Positions 9,805 through 20,601 of a stretch of 43,653 nt of DNA are shown piece after piece. The stretch's first letter is position 1; each line of letters opens with the position of its first letter. This stretch comes from Parachlorella kessleri (Eukaryota > Chlorophyta > Trebouxiophyceae > Chlorellales > Chlorellaceae). Below the pieces are notes generated by a model. The model made no database searches. It worked only from the letters and a program-made list of their open reading frames with translations, and had not been told where the DNA came from. The stretch covers positions 1 through 43,653 of the forward strand of contig BBXU01000241.1 in NCBI GenBank assembly GCA_001598975.1, read 5' to 3'. The position numbers and the translations under genes are program-made.

Positions 9805-12800
9805 TCAGCAGCTGGCATCCAGCCCTACCCGTTCTGAGAAAGGCCTGCTAGTCATGTGCAGCTTCTCTCGTATTCTGTCCTGCAAGCCATACTTCTTGGC
9901 CTCCTCCTCGTGACGGCAGCACCACTCTGTAGTTATGTGGTCCATCCGCTTATCAAACTCCCTGGCAGCACCTGCACATAATGGCAGCACCCTCCATATG
10001 GCTCCAGTCCAGGTGCACAGTGGCAGGTATGTCATGATCCTGAAGAGTTGTACACTGCAGGCCCCAGGGTCCCGGCCTGACACCTATAGGGGTGTAAAGG
10101 CTCAGTTATGGCAGGCAGCCCAGACAAGCAGGCTGCCAAGAACCTCCCGGACACCGACCCGTCGTATGCTAGCCTCAGCCGCTGCAGGGTTTGCACCGAT
10201 AAGCAGGGACAGCGCACCTGCGCAAGCGAAGCCAGCATAGGCTTCATTTGGTCCCCGGACGCCTCGCATGCTAATCCTCCACACTCTGAAGCGTCGGTAG
10301 GGCTCTAATAGCGCTAGCAACTGGTGGTCATTCAAGCCAGTAGGCACCAGTACTTGGTTCAGGCTGCCATCTGCCAACTTCTCCTCCCGGACGCAATCAG
10401 CACACCCAAGCTTGAAGGACGGCTTGATAACCAACACCGACTCCTGCAATGGTACACGCAAGCCAGCGTAATGCAAGTCAAGACCAAACAGTTCAGTGCT
10501 GGGGAGACCAGTCAAGCTTGCCACACCATCCTTCTCCTAAGGTGCCCCCAAGCACAGCTGCAACCGAGGCATGAAGGTCCAGCTGAGAGCGGCACATGCT
10601 CCTCAGAAGTCACTGACCAGAGCCCCATGCATGCATGCATGGATGCTGTCAGTAGCCACGCGGCACCTTGACTTCTGGGGGCGTCCGGGGGTTGTCCAAG
10701 AAGCTAGGTTCTCTGAAATCCAGAGGGGTGCCGAACTGGGAGGGGTCGTCTGAGAAGTGGTGTGGCTCAAAGACATAGTCAGTGGGGCTGCAAGGAAGCA
10801 AGACATACATTGAGTCGCCGACCACGGTATCAGCTGACTAATAAATGAGAGGCAAGCCAGCAGTAACAGCGGTGGCGGCAACAAGCGGCATGCCCGCCTC
10901 TGCCATACATCTCCACAAGCGCCGCTGAGCCGGATGCATAATGAAGCAAGAGCCAGGAGAGCAGGCTTTGCAGTGAAGGGCAGTGTCCGGAGACCTTACC
11001 AGTTGATCGGGAACTGCAGTCCCTGGGCATCCACCACCCGGCACTTCACCACGGCATACCAAATCTTCTCGCAGAAGCATTGGAACTGCAGAGCATGGAG
11101 TCGCAACAATCACGTAGCTAGCAAGCTGCGGGGAGAAGTGGTAAACTGAAGTGAACAAAGCACGATCCTTTTTCGCCTCCGCCCTGCTGGCAACCACTAA
11201 ATGCCGCTGGCAGCCTTTTCAGTTGGTGGGCAACCTCCCCTTGGCAGACTCCTGCTGTGCTCCACTACCCGAGGATTGCGGGGCCAGCACTGGTATTACT
11301 CGTGGACTGCACACATGCACATTAACCCCGGGTGCAAGGCTTACTTTAGGTGAGATGAACGCCCTGCCAGCGGCCACTGCCAGCGCCATCCCTATGTAGG
11401 CCTGCTGCAGCTGGGCCTGGAGAGTGGACAGGTGGAAGCTGATCATGTGCTCGTTCTCCTGCAGGTCGTTGAATCCCTCCGGCGCCTGCAAACAGGGCCT
11501 GGAGCGATGCTTACTGCCGTTGTCCAGTGTTGCACCCAGCGTGTGCAATACAACATGCCACAGCAGTGTTTCCTGCAGAGCTCCCCTGCATTGCAGCTGC
11601 GCATGCTTTGGTAGCTACCTCAACTGCTGGTGAGGATTGGTGAGGGCACATTTTAGTATTGTTGGGTTAGGATAAGCAGGGTGACAAAGTGTGTAAGGCG
11701 CTAGGCAGCGCATTCTTTAACAACAGTAGGCTCGTTCACGTTTGGCTCTGCCATCAACTGACTGATGACAGTGCATGTATCATGATGACACCACTGCGCA
11801 GGACTGAGCACTCTGTCCTAGCTTCTGTGGTCAGGCAGTGACTCACCTGTGGGAGGCGCAGGTCCACAGTCACAAACGAGGGGCCAGAGTAGTACGAAGG
11901 GTCGTCATACCAGAGCATAGCATCCCTGCACAGCGGAGCCCATGCGAGCCTAAAGCAAAGTCCAGTACAGCTGTGTGGCCTGCACGGTGAGCTGCCTCAA
12001 CAGGCCATTCGGCCGCTTGGCCAGCCCTACCAGTTGGGTACGAAAACAACCCAGGGCGCCTGACCCATCAGTACCAAGTGCTGCAGCAGCAAGCTGTCAG
12101 CTTCTCATGACAAATGGGCGCTTCACACCTGCCCATGCAACGAAGACACATACGCGGGGACAGACTCCGCACCTGAACCGGGCCCGTTTGCCCCCAGAGC
12201 CGCCGTAGGTCCAGGTGGCATGCACCGCATAGGGCTGCACCGCTTTTTGCTGCAGCCCAGCAAGTGCTAGTGCAACTAAGCCACCTATGCCCCAGATCAG
12301 TAGCTGAGAGTGGTAAACGAGCAGTGAACTCTTGCCCTTCCCACAAGTGCCTGCTTCCAATTATTTTTGAGGGGAGGCAGGCAACCCTGCCCAATGCAGG
12401 TATTGCCTATCAAACGCTCAACCCCTGCGTATGGAGAACCCCAGGGCACAAGATACCAACAGCGCGTTTTTGCAAGAAGTTGTCGCTGCAGCTTGCCAGG
12501 TGGAACATCGAAGCAGCGCACCTCGTGTAGTCTCTGCACCATGTAGGTGTGCCCGTTGGACATCAGCTGGGTAGGCAGTATGCCCAGGTAGAGGTCCCCA
12601 TCCCAGGCAGTGGTGACCCTGGGGGTGCCGCTGTGCGGCTTCACCTCACCCCTTCTAGTCAGCTGGTAGGCGCCCTCCTGGTCATGCCCTTGGAAACCCG
12701 TGTCAAGCAGGGCCTTCCAGGCATGCACCCAGCGGATGCTGCGAAGGGTGGTGCGCAGGAGGTACACGCCTGCATGCAGGGTGGGGCTCCAAGGCTTGGG

Positions 12801-14634
12801 AGCAAGTCGCCGACAAGCCCTGAGAGGAAGCCAGGCCAGCCACTACCCGCCATATACGGACCCATACTGTGTTCTGATGCTTACCTGTGTTGAAGTTGTG
12901 GTGCATGTTGCCGTCCCGCTCCAGCCCAGCATCACCCACATCGTTGACAGTCGCGCAGCCGTCCGTGGACAAAAGCACATCTGCACTGACAGCCCGGGCA
13001 CCACAATGGCCAGGCTGGTTATCGACTCGAGTCCACAGCAGCAGTTGGCTGGCAGAGTGCCAAAGCCAGTCACACTCAAACATAGGCCTGAAACTCTCAA
13101 GAAGGCAGGATACAACAGAAGACTATGACTTCGCTACTGACCAGCTTGAGGGTGGTCCTCAAAAAGAGGCAGCGGATCTCGCAGCCATGCCACATCCATG
13201 TCAGATATAACTATGTTGAAACCCCTGCACTCGCAAAAATAAAGGTTTGGAGGAAGAGAGTAGGCATGGTCAAACCTCATACATATCAACCATGCATGCA
13301 GCCAGTGACAGGAACTTGCCTGCAGGTAGGCGCACAGCTCTACCACCTGCTGCTGCGCTTGACCCCTCATACACCTTATCATGGATGGATAACCTAGTTC
13401 CTTGACATATAAGTATCAAATCCACCATCTCTCACCACTCCACCACCTGGTCAAGGACTAGCACCTTCTGCCAGGTCATTTGCCGCCACCCAGCCTCGCC
13501 CCATGACATTGGCAGCTCTCCATCCGAGGGCCCGGCAATGCTGAAGCAGGGCACCTGGAGCCAATATAAGAAAGGCGATTAGGTGTGCAGTGCTTATGCT
13601 TGAGAGCTCTATTCACGAATGGGGTTGCTGCAGCACGGTTGGGTACTGCAGAGGTAGGGGTTGCCTGCCCCCTTGTTACTGTCACATGTGCCCTGCTCAG
13701 TGCAGCAGCAAAGCTAGCTCAAGTATGTTGCTGCGTCCACACCTGCATATTTGCGAGCAGTGCTGAGGTGTTGGCGTCAGCTGCCGCCGCAACGAAATAC
13801 TCGATTCCAGCATCCTTCACATGCCGAACCCAGTTGATGCCAAAATTCTGCTGCACGCTGTTCACAACACCCAGCATGACGGTGGATGCCTTAGCATGCC
13901 GCTGCAGCAGCTCCTTGGAAAGCTCTGGACACCGGAGGCTGGGGTCAACAATGCGGAGTGGCTCATGGAAACCCGGTGCCACCCTGGCCATGCTGGTTCC
14001 ATAGTCGCTGAGCACACCACCACCTGCTGCCGTGCCGGCAAAGGCGCCATGCACATCGCCGGCTGTTTCGCTGAAACTACCCCCTAGTGTGTCTGCTCCG
14101 TCCTGGTCAGGCTCCCATGACAGGGGTTCAGGCTCCGTTTGTATTGATTGCCCAGCTTTGGCTGCAGCATCAGGGTCGCTGTTGCTCTGCTGGGAGACCG
14201 CTTCCGCAAGCCTGGCTGAGTCAGTGTCAGAGTGCTGCTGAGCGCCCTCCCTGTTGCCCTCCGCTGCGGCCGTGCCAACATCCGTCAGCTCCACCCACTT
14301 TGCTAGGGTGGCCGTGTTGGCTTGCCCAGCGCTGCCGTTGTGCCACAGAGCATGGTGGGTGTCAGCCCTTGAGTGGCCTGGCTGCAGGAAACCAGCCATT
14401 GCATAGTTTGCACACCTGACTTCATGCTTTCCGGGTAATTTTAGAGGATTAATAACACTTACCCTAAGGAGTGCCGGTTTCACATACAACGTGGAAGGCT
14501 GAACCGTTGCTTACCGTCACTTCTTCCACACTTGAGCGTGATGGCCAGGCTATAAAGCAGACCAGCAGGAGTGCAGCTATTGCCACCACTGCACGCCTAC
14601 TATTGTGCGCTCGGGGAGGCCTCTTGAGCCTCAT
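9805..14634 (-). CDS. GT77-type glycosyltransferase, XEG113-like (arabinosyltransferase family)
   Basis: Exons (minus strand): 14515-14634, 13743-14381, 13436-13554, 13142-13224, 12885-12980, 12522-12769, 12173-12249, 11847-11949, 11345-11485, 11000-11085, 10667-10787, 10218-10443, 9805-9971. All phases close and the product is about 741 residues. The first 40 residues hold a basic N-terminus and a hydrophobic anchor (VVAIAALLLVCFIAW), typical of a Golgi type II membrane enzyme. An acidic, low-complexity stem follows to about residue 180. The nucleotide-sugar transferase core includes NIVISDMDVAWLRDPLP, whose DMD (about 301-303) would be the DxD metal and sugar-nucleotide site, then NMHHNFNTG, PYAVHATW and a Cys-containing C-terminal half. 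XEG113 and its GT77 relatives add arabinose to hydroxyproline-rich wall proteins, so a role in algal wall or matrix glycoproteins is likely. Substrate is inferred from family only. Exon 12's start is the least certain. Confidence 0.88.
10627..10642. repeat. CATG tetranucleotide palindromic tract
   Basis: About four units of ATGC, self-complementary, lie in GT77 intron 11. It is a simple repeat with no evident function. Confidence 0.6.
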
Positions 14635-15100
14635 GCGTCAGGAACTCGTGCCTGGTTAGGAGCGACTAGGATTTTATCCATCGTGAAACTGTGGACGGTA
14701 TTCGGTTCATGTTGTTATCACACCGTCCTTGCAGGAGCAGGGTTTTTTGGCTACGATTGATTCGTAGTGTATGACGATGGGGGTTACACACCAGCCGCCC
14801 CTCCCCGCCGCCTGTCGACAAACAGTATGATAAGACCGTAAAAAAAAGATCCCTTAGCCTCTCAAGGCTTTTATGATCTTGTTACAATGACTGTGAGCAG
14901 GGGAACAAGACACCATGATATCGCAGGGTCAGCATTCCTGACTACCATATCCATGGCAGGCAATGCCAGCCGGGTTGGCAACTAGTGCACACCCTGATGG
15001 TATTTGGCATGCAACATCACCTGAAGAGCTGCAACACCAGCACGATATGTTGCACAAAAGCTGTAGCCTGTTCTTGCCCAGTGCCTTGGAGAATCCACCC
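14635..15100. other. Intergenic region: GT77 promoter side and septin 3' side
   Basis: Both neighbours are on the minus strand, so this holds the GT77 5' flank and the septin 3' flank. On the minus strand a TGTAA, the usual chlorophyte polyadenylation signal, lies near 14880-14885, about 215 bases past the septin stop. I see no other gene-like content. Confidence 0.5.
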
Positions 15101-18100
15101 CTAGGCGGAAGGGCAGCTGCCGCCAGGCATGTCCACAGACAGGGTTATGATAGTGTTCTTCTGGACCCCGCACTGTGCCAAGGGCCAGTTATCCTTCAGG
15201 TGCCGCCCATTGAGGTCCAGCATCTGCACACGTGCAGGTATCCCTGCAGGGCAATGGATGCACGTTGTGATATTCCCATTGCAATGGTGCTTCTTCCACT
15301 CTGAAAACAGCTCTCAGAGGCTGTCCTCCCACAATATGACAGCATGACCTGTCAAGGCATGGCGTCCTTGAGGAGCCTGCCGCAAGTCTGAAGCAAGGTG
15401 ACGGCGGATTTAAAATTTGCACAACTTGCGCCAACCTGATCAAAAGTCTGCGTATCCCCCTAACACATCCCATGTAGGCCAGCAATCCGCAGAGTATGAC
15501 CAGTTTTGGGGATGTGTTCATTTCTGGGCTAAATTCAGCACTCACCCTGGTGCTGCTGCACCAGCAGTTTGAGCTCCCAGACACTCTGCCAGGGCCAGAG
15601 CTCTGCTGCAGTAGTCCTGCTGCCCTTGACAAACACCTACACCAGCACAGCAGGACACCTTCACAAGTCGCGGACGTGGCCGCAGCCCAGAAGCCTGGGC
15701 GCAGTACAGCAGTACACGTGGCTTTCAAGCTGGCCAAAGCTACAATACTGGCATGTTCTCCCATGTTCTCATGAGCGGTTGTGCAGGCCAGCAGGGTGAA
15801 TGGCTGCACTCAAGCATGCATGACTGATTGCATGGCGGTTGTGCAGGCCAGCAGGGTGAATGGCTGCACTCAAGCATGCATGACTGATTGCATGGCATGC
15901 TCTGGCCTCACTAGCAATGGGTGCCTACCAACCTGCAGGCGCTCTGTGTGCAGGCGCAGGTACGGACCCTGCCCTACTTTCTTGTCCTCGTAGGAGCCAA
16001 GTTCAGCAGCGTCACTGAGTGTGAGCTCCTCCCCCGACCTCAACATCACGCGCAGCTCTTGGAACTCCGGAGGGATCCCTGCTGTAGCAGTTAGCAACCT
16101 ACCACTTGGCAAGAATAGATACCACATGTGCCGTCATTACGACAGCCTTGTAATAGACAGCTTGCTTGGGCTGAAAAAACGATCCAGCGTGCCCGCAATG
16201 ACAGAGGGCGCACTGTCCAGCGGGACTCCCCACAGCCATGGCATGCAGCTGCCAATTTAGGGTTTAGGTTCATGCAGCTGCCACCACCTTTGGCCGCCCA
16301 GATCTGTCGCTTCACGTCTCCAATGGTCTGTCCCTCAACCATGGTAAACGCTAGGCATTTGCTCGAGGAGCCAACACCTTCGCTGGGTGGCTCTTCCAGC
16401 TCAACTGTGACTGAGCGCCCACAGCGTCCCACACCACAGACTGCTGCGATATGGTTTGCCGAGCCAAGCCTGCCTTCACCCAACCCTGACTGCGCCTGCA
16501 TTGGCCCTGTGGCCCCGATGGCATCTGCTCGTAACGTTGGGATGGCCGCAGCTGTCTGACAGAACGCTGACGCCAGCCATGGGTGGCTGGAAACTAGCTG
16601 GGGCGGGGTAATGGGTGCAGGGCAGGCTGTGGAGGTCACCACCCCCGCCGCCAGAGAGCTGACTGATGGGGCTGTTGGGCTGGAAGAGGAGTTACTGGGT
16701 GCTGACTGAGCATCAGGCTGAGCGGTACGTCCCGACCCTGGCAGGATGGCCACTTGACCAGGTGGCGAAGCACCTGCCCCGTGAGGCGCAAGGATAGGGC
16801 TGCTGAGCTGCTCCATCAGATTGCCAAGCAGAGCAGCGAAGGAGTCCTCAGGCAGGGTAGACGTGGCAGCATGGGGCTGCTGCCACGCAGAGCTGGTCCC
16901 AGCCACCACCGCCTTCTCACTAGGCAGCCGGACGGCTTTTTCAAGAATGTACTGCCTGTGACGGGCGTCAGTGGCGTCCTTAAAGGCTTGGAAGCCGCTC
17001 TCCAACAACAGGTGGCGCAGGGTAAGCACATCTGCAGGCAGGCAGGCAGGGAGACGGGCAGACAGGGACAAGGCCTTGTTCGATGAGAAAGGGCTCACTT
17101 TTTGGGGTCTGTTCATCGCAGGGGAGTCGCTCTGGTCGCTGCCTGGAAGTGCTGTTCTTTCTCTGCTCTGCGCACTGCCGAGACGCCTTGAAAGATTTCC
17201 TGCACCGGTTGACATGAGTACTGCACACACTGACTCTGTGGTCGTGGGGGATCCCCCCCCCCCTTCCCCGCGCCCTCGCCGCCATCCCCCACACACAGCC
17301 ACAGTCCCTCTGAAGGCTGGCTTTACCTGAGTGTGGGTTGTCGAACACCTCCACAGTGCCCCAGGCATAGCGCCTCACAGGCCAGTACCTGCACTAACAC
17401 AGCTAGTGCATCAGGAGTCCTTAATGATTAGCAAAACAGGAAAACTAGGAATCAAGATGTACATATGTTACAAAAAGCACTGGCAGCTGATGTCAAAGTG
17501 CAAGCTCTCATTCAAACCCCCTGGTATTTTTTTGTCACACACCAAGGTTGCCAGTAGCAGGCCAGCTTTATCCAGAGCACAAGGGGTATCAATGCACTTA
17601 CCCTTCTAGACTGCTGTCCAGCTCCCCACCTCCTATCACCGACAGCGGGTATGACACTTTTGTATGGGCCCAGGCACAAGCAGCGTCTAGCTCAGCTACG
17701 AGCTCTGAGGTGCGGGTGCTGGTGAGCATAGGCCCGGCAAGGCTAAGGGCTTCGGTGACTGCGGCACGGTATGAAACCAGCTCCCCAGCAGTCAGAGTAT
17801 CTGCCTGCACAGACAGGGACCAGCTGTCAGCGCAAGCCACTGTGGTGATGCAACGGGACTGTGTCAACCCACACGCTGCAACCGCCCAAAGGTTATGAGT
17901 GGTGTGTCAAAAAGTGCAGGCAGCACGAGTGCCTGCAGACAGTCTAGTAGTCTAGTATGACAGCGTACCGCCCTCTCTATGCTGCCGCTTGCCACCTGCA
18001 AGTGGGGCCAACAAACTGCAAGGATGTACTGTGCCCACAGACCACAACATTCCCACAGCCAGCCTTATGGCATGCCCCACCCCATCCAGACGGGGAACCC

Positions 18101-19658
18101 AACAAACCCAGCGACATGCAGTATTGCTGCGGATAGCTAGACCATCTTGCACCTTGGCAAGAAGTGGGAGAACTGGCACGACATCTGCCAGCTGCAAGGC
18201 AGCCTTAGCCAGCCTTGCCGGCAGGTGGTGGGGCGGCAGGAGCAGCAGGCAGGCATCTATGCGGCAGTCTGGCTGGGAAGCTGATGGGATGCCTGGGTTG
18301 GGCTGGCAGCCTGCAGTGAGTGCAGCAGGTTGGATGCAGCTGCTGCACGGTGTGACGCAAACTTGCTGTAGAGATTCAGTGTGCTACATAGCGGGACTGA
18401 GAGACCTGCCCCCAGGTCTGGCATCCTTCGCAACATCACACAGAGCCAGCTTGCCATGCAACGGATTACCAGTGCATGCGCTGCTGACATGTCACCCGGG
18501 TTGAAAGCAAGCTATGAAAGGCAAGGCGCTTGCCTTGCATGGAGTGCTTGTCATGGCTGGCCTTCACCCAGGCCTTCAGTGCCGCCACTTGCTCACCGCT
18601 GCCCTCAAAGCCTCGGATCTCCTGCAGTGCCACATATCCCACATTCTGTACTTAGGTTCATAAAAGCGATCAGCCTGTATGATGCTGTCAGTGGTGAGGG
18701 CCTGCGCCTAGCTTATAGTTAGTGGATGTTGCAGATGTTTAGCAACGGCAGCACCACAAGCTGGTGAACCCCAGTTACCGACCTGGATATGGTATCGGAA
18801 CGTAGCTGTCGGTGAGGTGGCTGCAAACTCCCGTTCCAGCACTTGGAGGCCTGGGTGCAGGCTGCTTGCACGTTCCAGCAGCGCAGTGCTGCTGCCCAGG
18901 GCGGAGCTGGCGGGCAGTCTACCTCCCTGGCTGTTCAGCACTGCGGCGCTGTCGGCAGTGGCAGCCATGCTGCCAGGGCTCCCAGCAGGGAGCTGGAAGG
19001 GGTGGAACAGGTTGTCAATGAGTGTCGACTTGCCACTCCCCGCCTCCCCCACCTGCAAGGCAGGCAGGTCATCGGCCATGCGCTGCTCCCACAGATGTAC
19101 CGGCCCTGCGGCAAGCTCATGCGCCAAGATATGCCATGCAGAGCTTGGCATCGCTGCCCTGATCTTCCCTGGCCCTGCACACCGCAAGGAAGCTGCTTTG
19201 CGAATGGCCTGTGCAATCCCTGTGCAGGAGGGCATGAAGCTCGTTGAGTGCTTTCCTACACGGAACTTACCACTAGGAGACGGAGGAACTGCTCGCATGG
19301 CCGCAGCGGCACCTCCAGTGCGGCCCTGCCTGCTTGTTGCAAGCGCTGTTTGCGGTCCAGTGTCGCATGGCAAGGTTGCTCGGTCCACCAGGGCTTCTCA
19401 TACTGTTGGCCGCATTCCATGCGGGAGCTGGCGGCTTGGGCTTCAAAGCTGGTGACAAGCTCCAAGGCAGGGCCTTCCGTGGGCTGCGTGTGCTGCAAGC
19501 CTAGCAGCTCTGCAAGGGCAGGTACACAAGTCAGCCATTGTAAGGTCTGAAAGCCAGTTCCTTCTCACCTGGCTGCAATACGGTTTGCCTAGCAGGCACT
19601 TGCACAAACCTGGCGAGCCAGCCTCGCAGCAAAGGCACCAGTCCTCGCTGGGCTCCAT
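15101..19658 (-). CDS. Septin GTPase fused to two C-terminal ubiquitin-like domains
   Basis: Exons (minus strand): 19610-19658, 19271-19509, 18783-19052, 18534-18621, 18153-18310, 17602-17804, 17327-17388, 16288-17031, 15933-16081, 15546-15636, 15101-15243, giving about 731 residues. Septin marks in order: P-loop GEAGSGKST (98-106); a G3-like EIRGF (187-191) with Glu in place of the usual Asp; CRIDACLLLLPP; VPVLPLLAKADTLT with the septin G4 AKAD (267-270); and the septin unique element RRYAWGTVEVFDNP followed by LRHLLLESGF. A Ser/Pro-rich linker (about 400-560) leads to UBL1 (about 562-652), which contains VKRQIWAAKAGIPPEFQELR, and UBL2 (about 655-727), which contains GIPARVQMLDLNG and ends IITLSVDMPGG plus five residues. 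Exon 8 holds both the end of the septin part and the start of UBL1, so the fusion is not an artefact of joining two genes. Septins form filaments at membranes and the cytokinetic region. The role of the UBL tail is unknown. Exon 1 and the GC donor of exon 4 are the weakest calls. Confidence 0.85.
15775..15894. repeat. Perfect 60-bp tandem duplication
   Basis: 15775-15834 and 15835-15894 are identical. The pair lies in septin intron 9 (15637-15932). Perfect identity suggests a recent event or an assembly duplication. Confidence 0.95.
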
Positions 19659-20601
19659 GCATATGTGGCTCTCACACCAAGCAAAAACATAAATTTGCAC
19701 CGTTGGGTTTCTTCAGTCCATGCTGTCCATGCTAAGCTTTGGCAACCCCCAGGGGCGCCCAGAACTTGCCCTACAAAACCCAATCCGCCACCATGCCTAG
19801 GCCTAGGGATCATCCCTAGTAAGTGACTCCACTTTGGTGCAGCCTATGCAACCTTAGGTGCTGAGCGTTCAGTCACTTCATCAACATATGCCTCAAGAGC
19901 GATATTTTGACATGGAGGACCTCACCCAGGCTATGATGTCGCTGCCATTCATGCAAGCTTTGTCACTCCTACCTCATCGTGTAGCAAGCTGGGACAACTT
20001 GCAGCATCAGAAGCGTGAGGCAACAACAAGATTCTTTCATTATGTGCTGACGTGTTGCATGGGCCGCATACCCTTGGCAGCTCTCATTAACTACACTGGC
20101 ATTATGGTTACATTTCTTTACCTCCTATACCTCCCCAGACGAATGGTGTTGCAAGGACTCTGACGGCTAGAAGTGGACCTTGTGCCTGGCGTCTGACCCT
20201 GCCGATTGCTGAGCGAGAGAGGTACAAGCCGTAGCAAGAGAAATTGCAGCATGCCTCATGCAGGGCTAGGTCTTCACACGAACTGCGGGCCATGCAAGCC
20301 AGAGTCAAGAGCTCTGTAGTATTGGCATCTAGGTTCCCGAGAAGCCTTTATGGTAGTGCATGGAGAAGTCTAGTAGCAGCCTGTCCCTTTGGACGCTATC
20401 GATCTGCCTTCCTGCAGCAACACTTAAGGAGTTCATGTTGTGGCGCCAGTCCAGGGCAGGTTTTAAGCCTAGAGTCACAGCCAAGCCATACAAAACCACA
20501 TGTTTTATGAAAGTATTTGCCCGGCTCAAAGACAACTACGTGGCTGGTGGCACAGGCAAGAGACAGCCTAGACATGCGATCCTCTCCTGGCCTCTAACCT
20601 G
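19659..20601. other. Gene-poor region upstream of the septin gene
   Basis: About 940 bases between the septin start codon and the FIST stop codon, both on the minus strand. It holds one doubtful plus-strand ORF (19858-20163). On the minus strand a TGTAA near 20107-20112 could serve the FIST transcript but is far from its stop. I recognise no conserved protein, RNA gene or complete mobile element. Confidence 0.5.
19858..20163 (+). CDS. Unrecognised 101-residue ORF, doubtful
   Basis: An uninterrupted plus-strand ORF from 19858. The first true ATG in frame may be the one near 19888. The translation starts with polar, charged sequence and ends with a hydrophobic stretch (IPLAALINYTGIMVTFLYLLYLP), which could be one membrane segment, then RRMVLQGL. 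Codon use is less GC-rich at third positions than in neighbouring genes. No family is recognised. It could be a small intronless gene, a transposon remnant or chance. Confidence 0.2.
   Translation: MLSVQSLHQHMPQERYFDMEDLTQAMMSLPFMQALSLLPHRVASWDNLQHQKREATTRFFHYVLTCCMGRIPLAALINYTGIMVTFLYLLYLPRRMVLQGL

Noticed and set aside
15101..16081. The ubiquitin-like domains as a separate small gene
   Set aside because: UBL1 begins inside the same uninterrupted exon that ends the septin domain, and the phases run on without a start codon in good context.
16091..17368. 425-residue minus-strand ORF as a complete gene
   Set aside because: Only its middle (16288-17031) is coding, as septin exon 8. Its start lies in the previous exon and intron in another frame, and its end reads into an intron.
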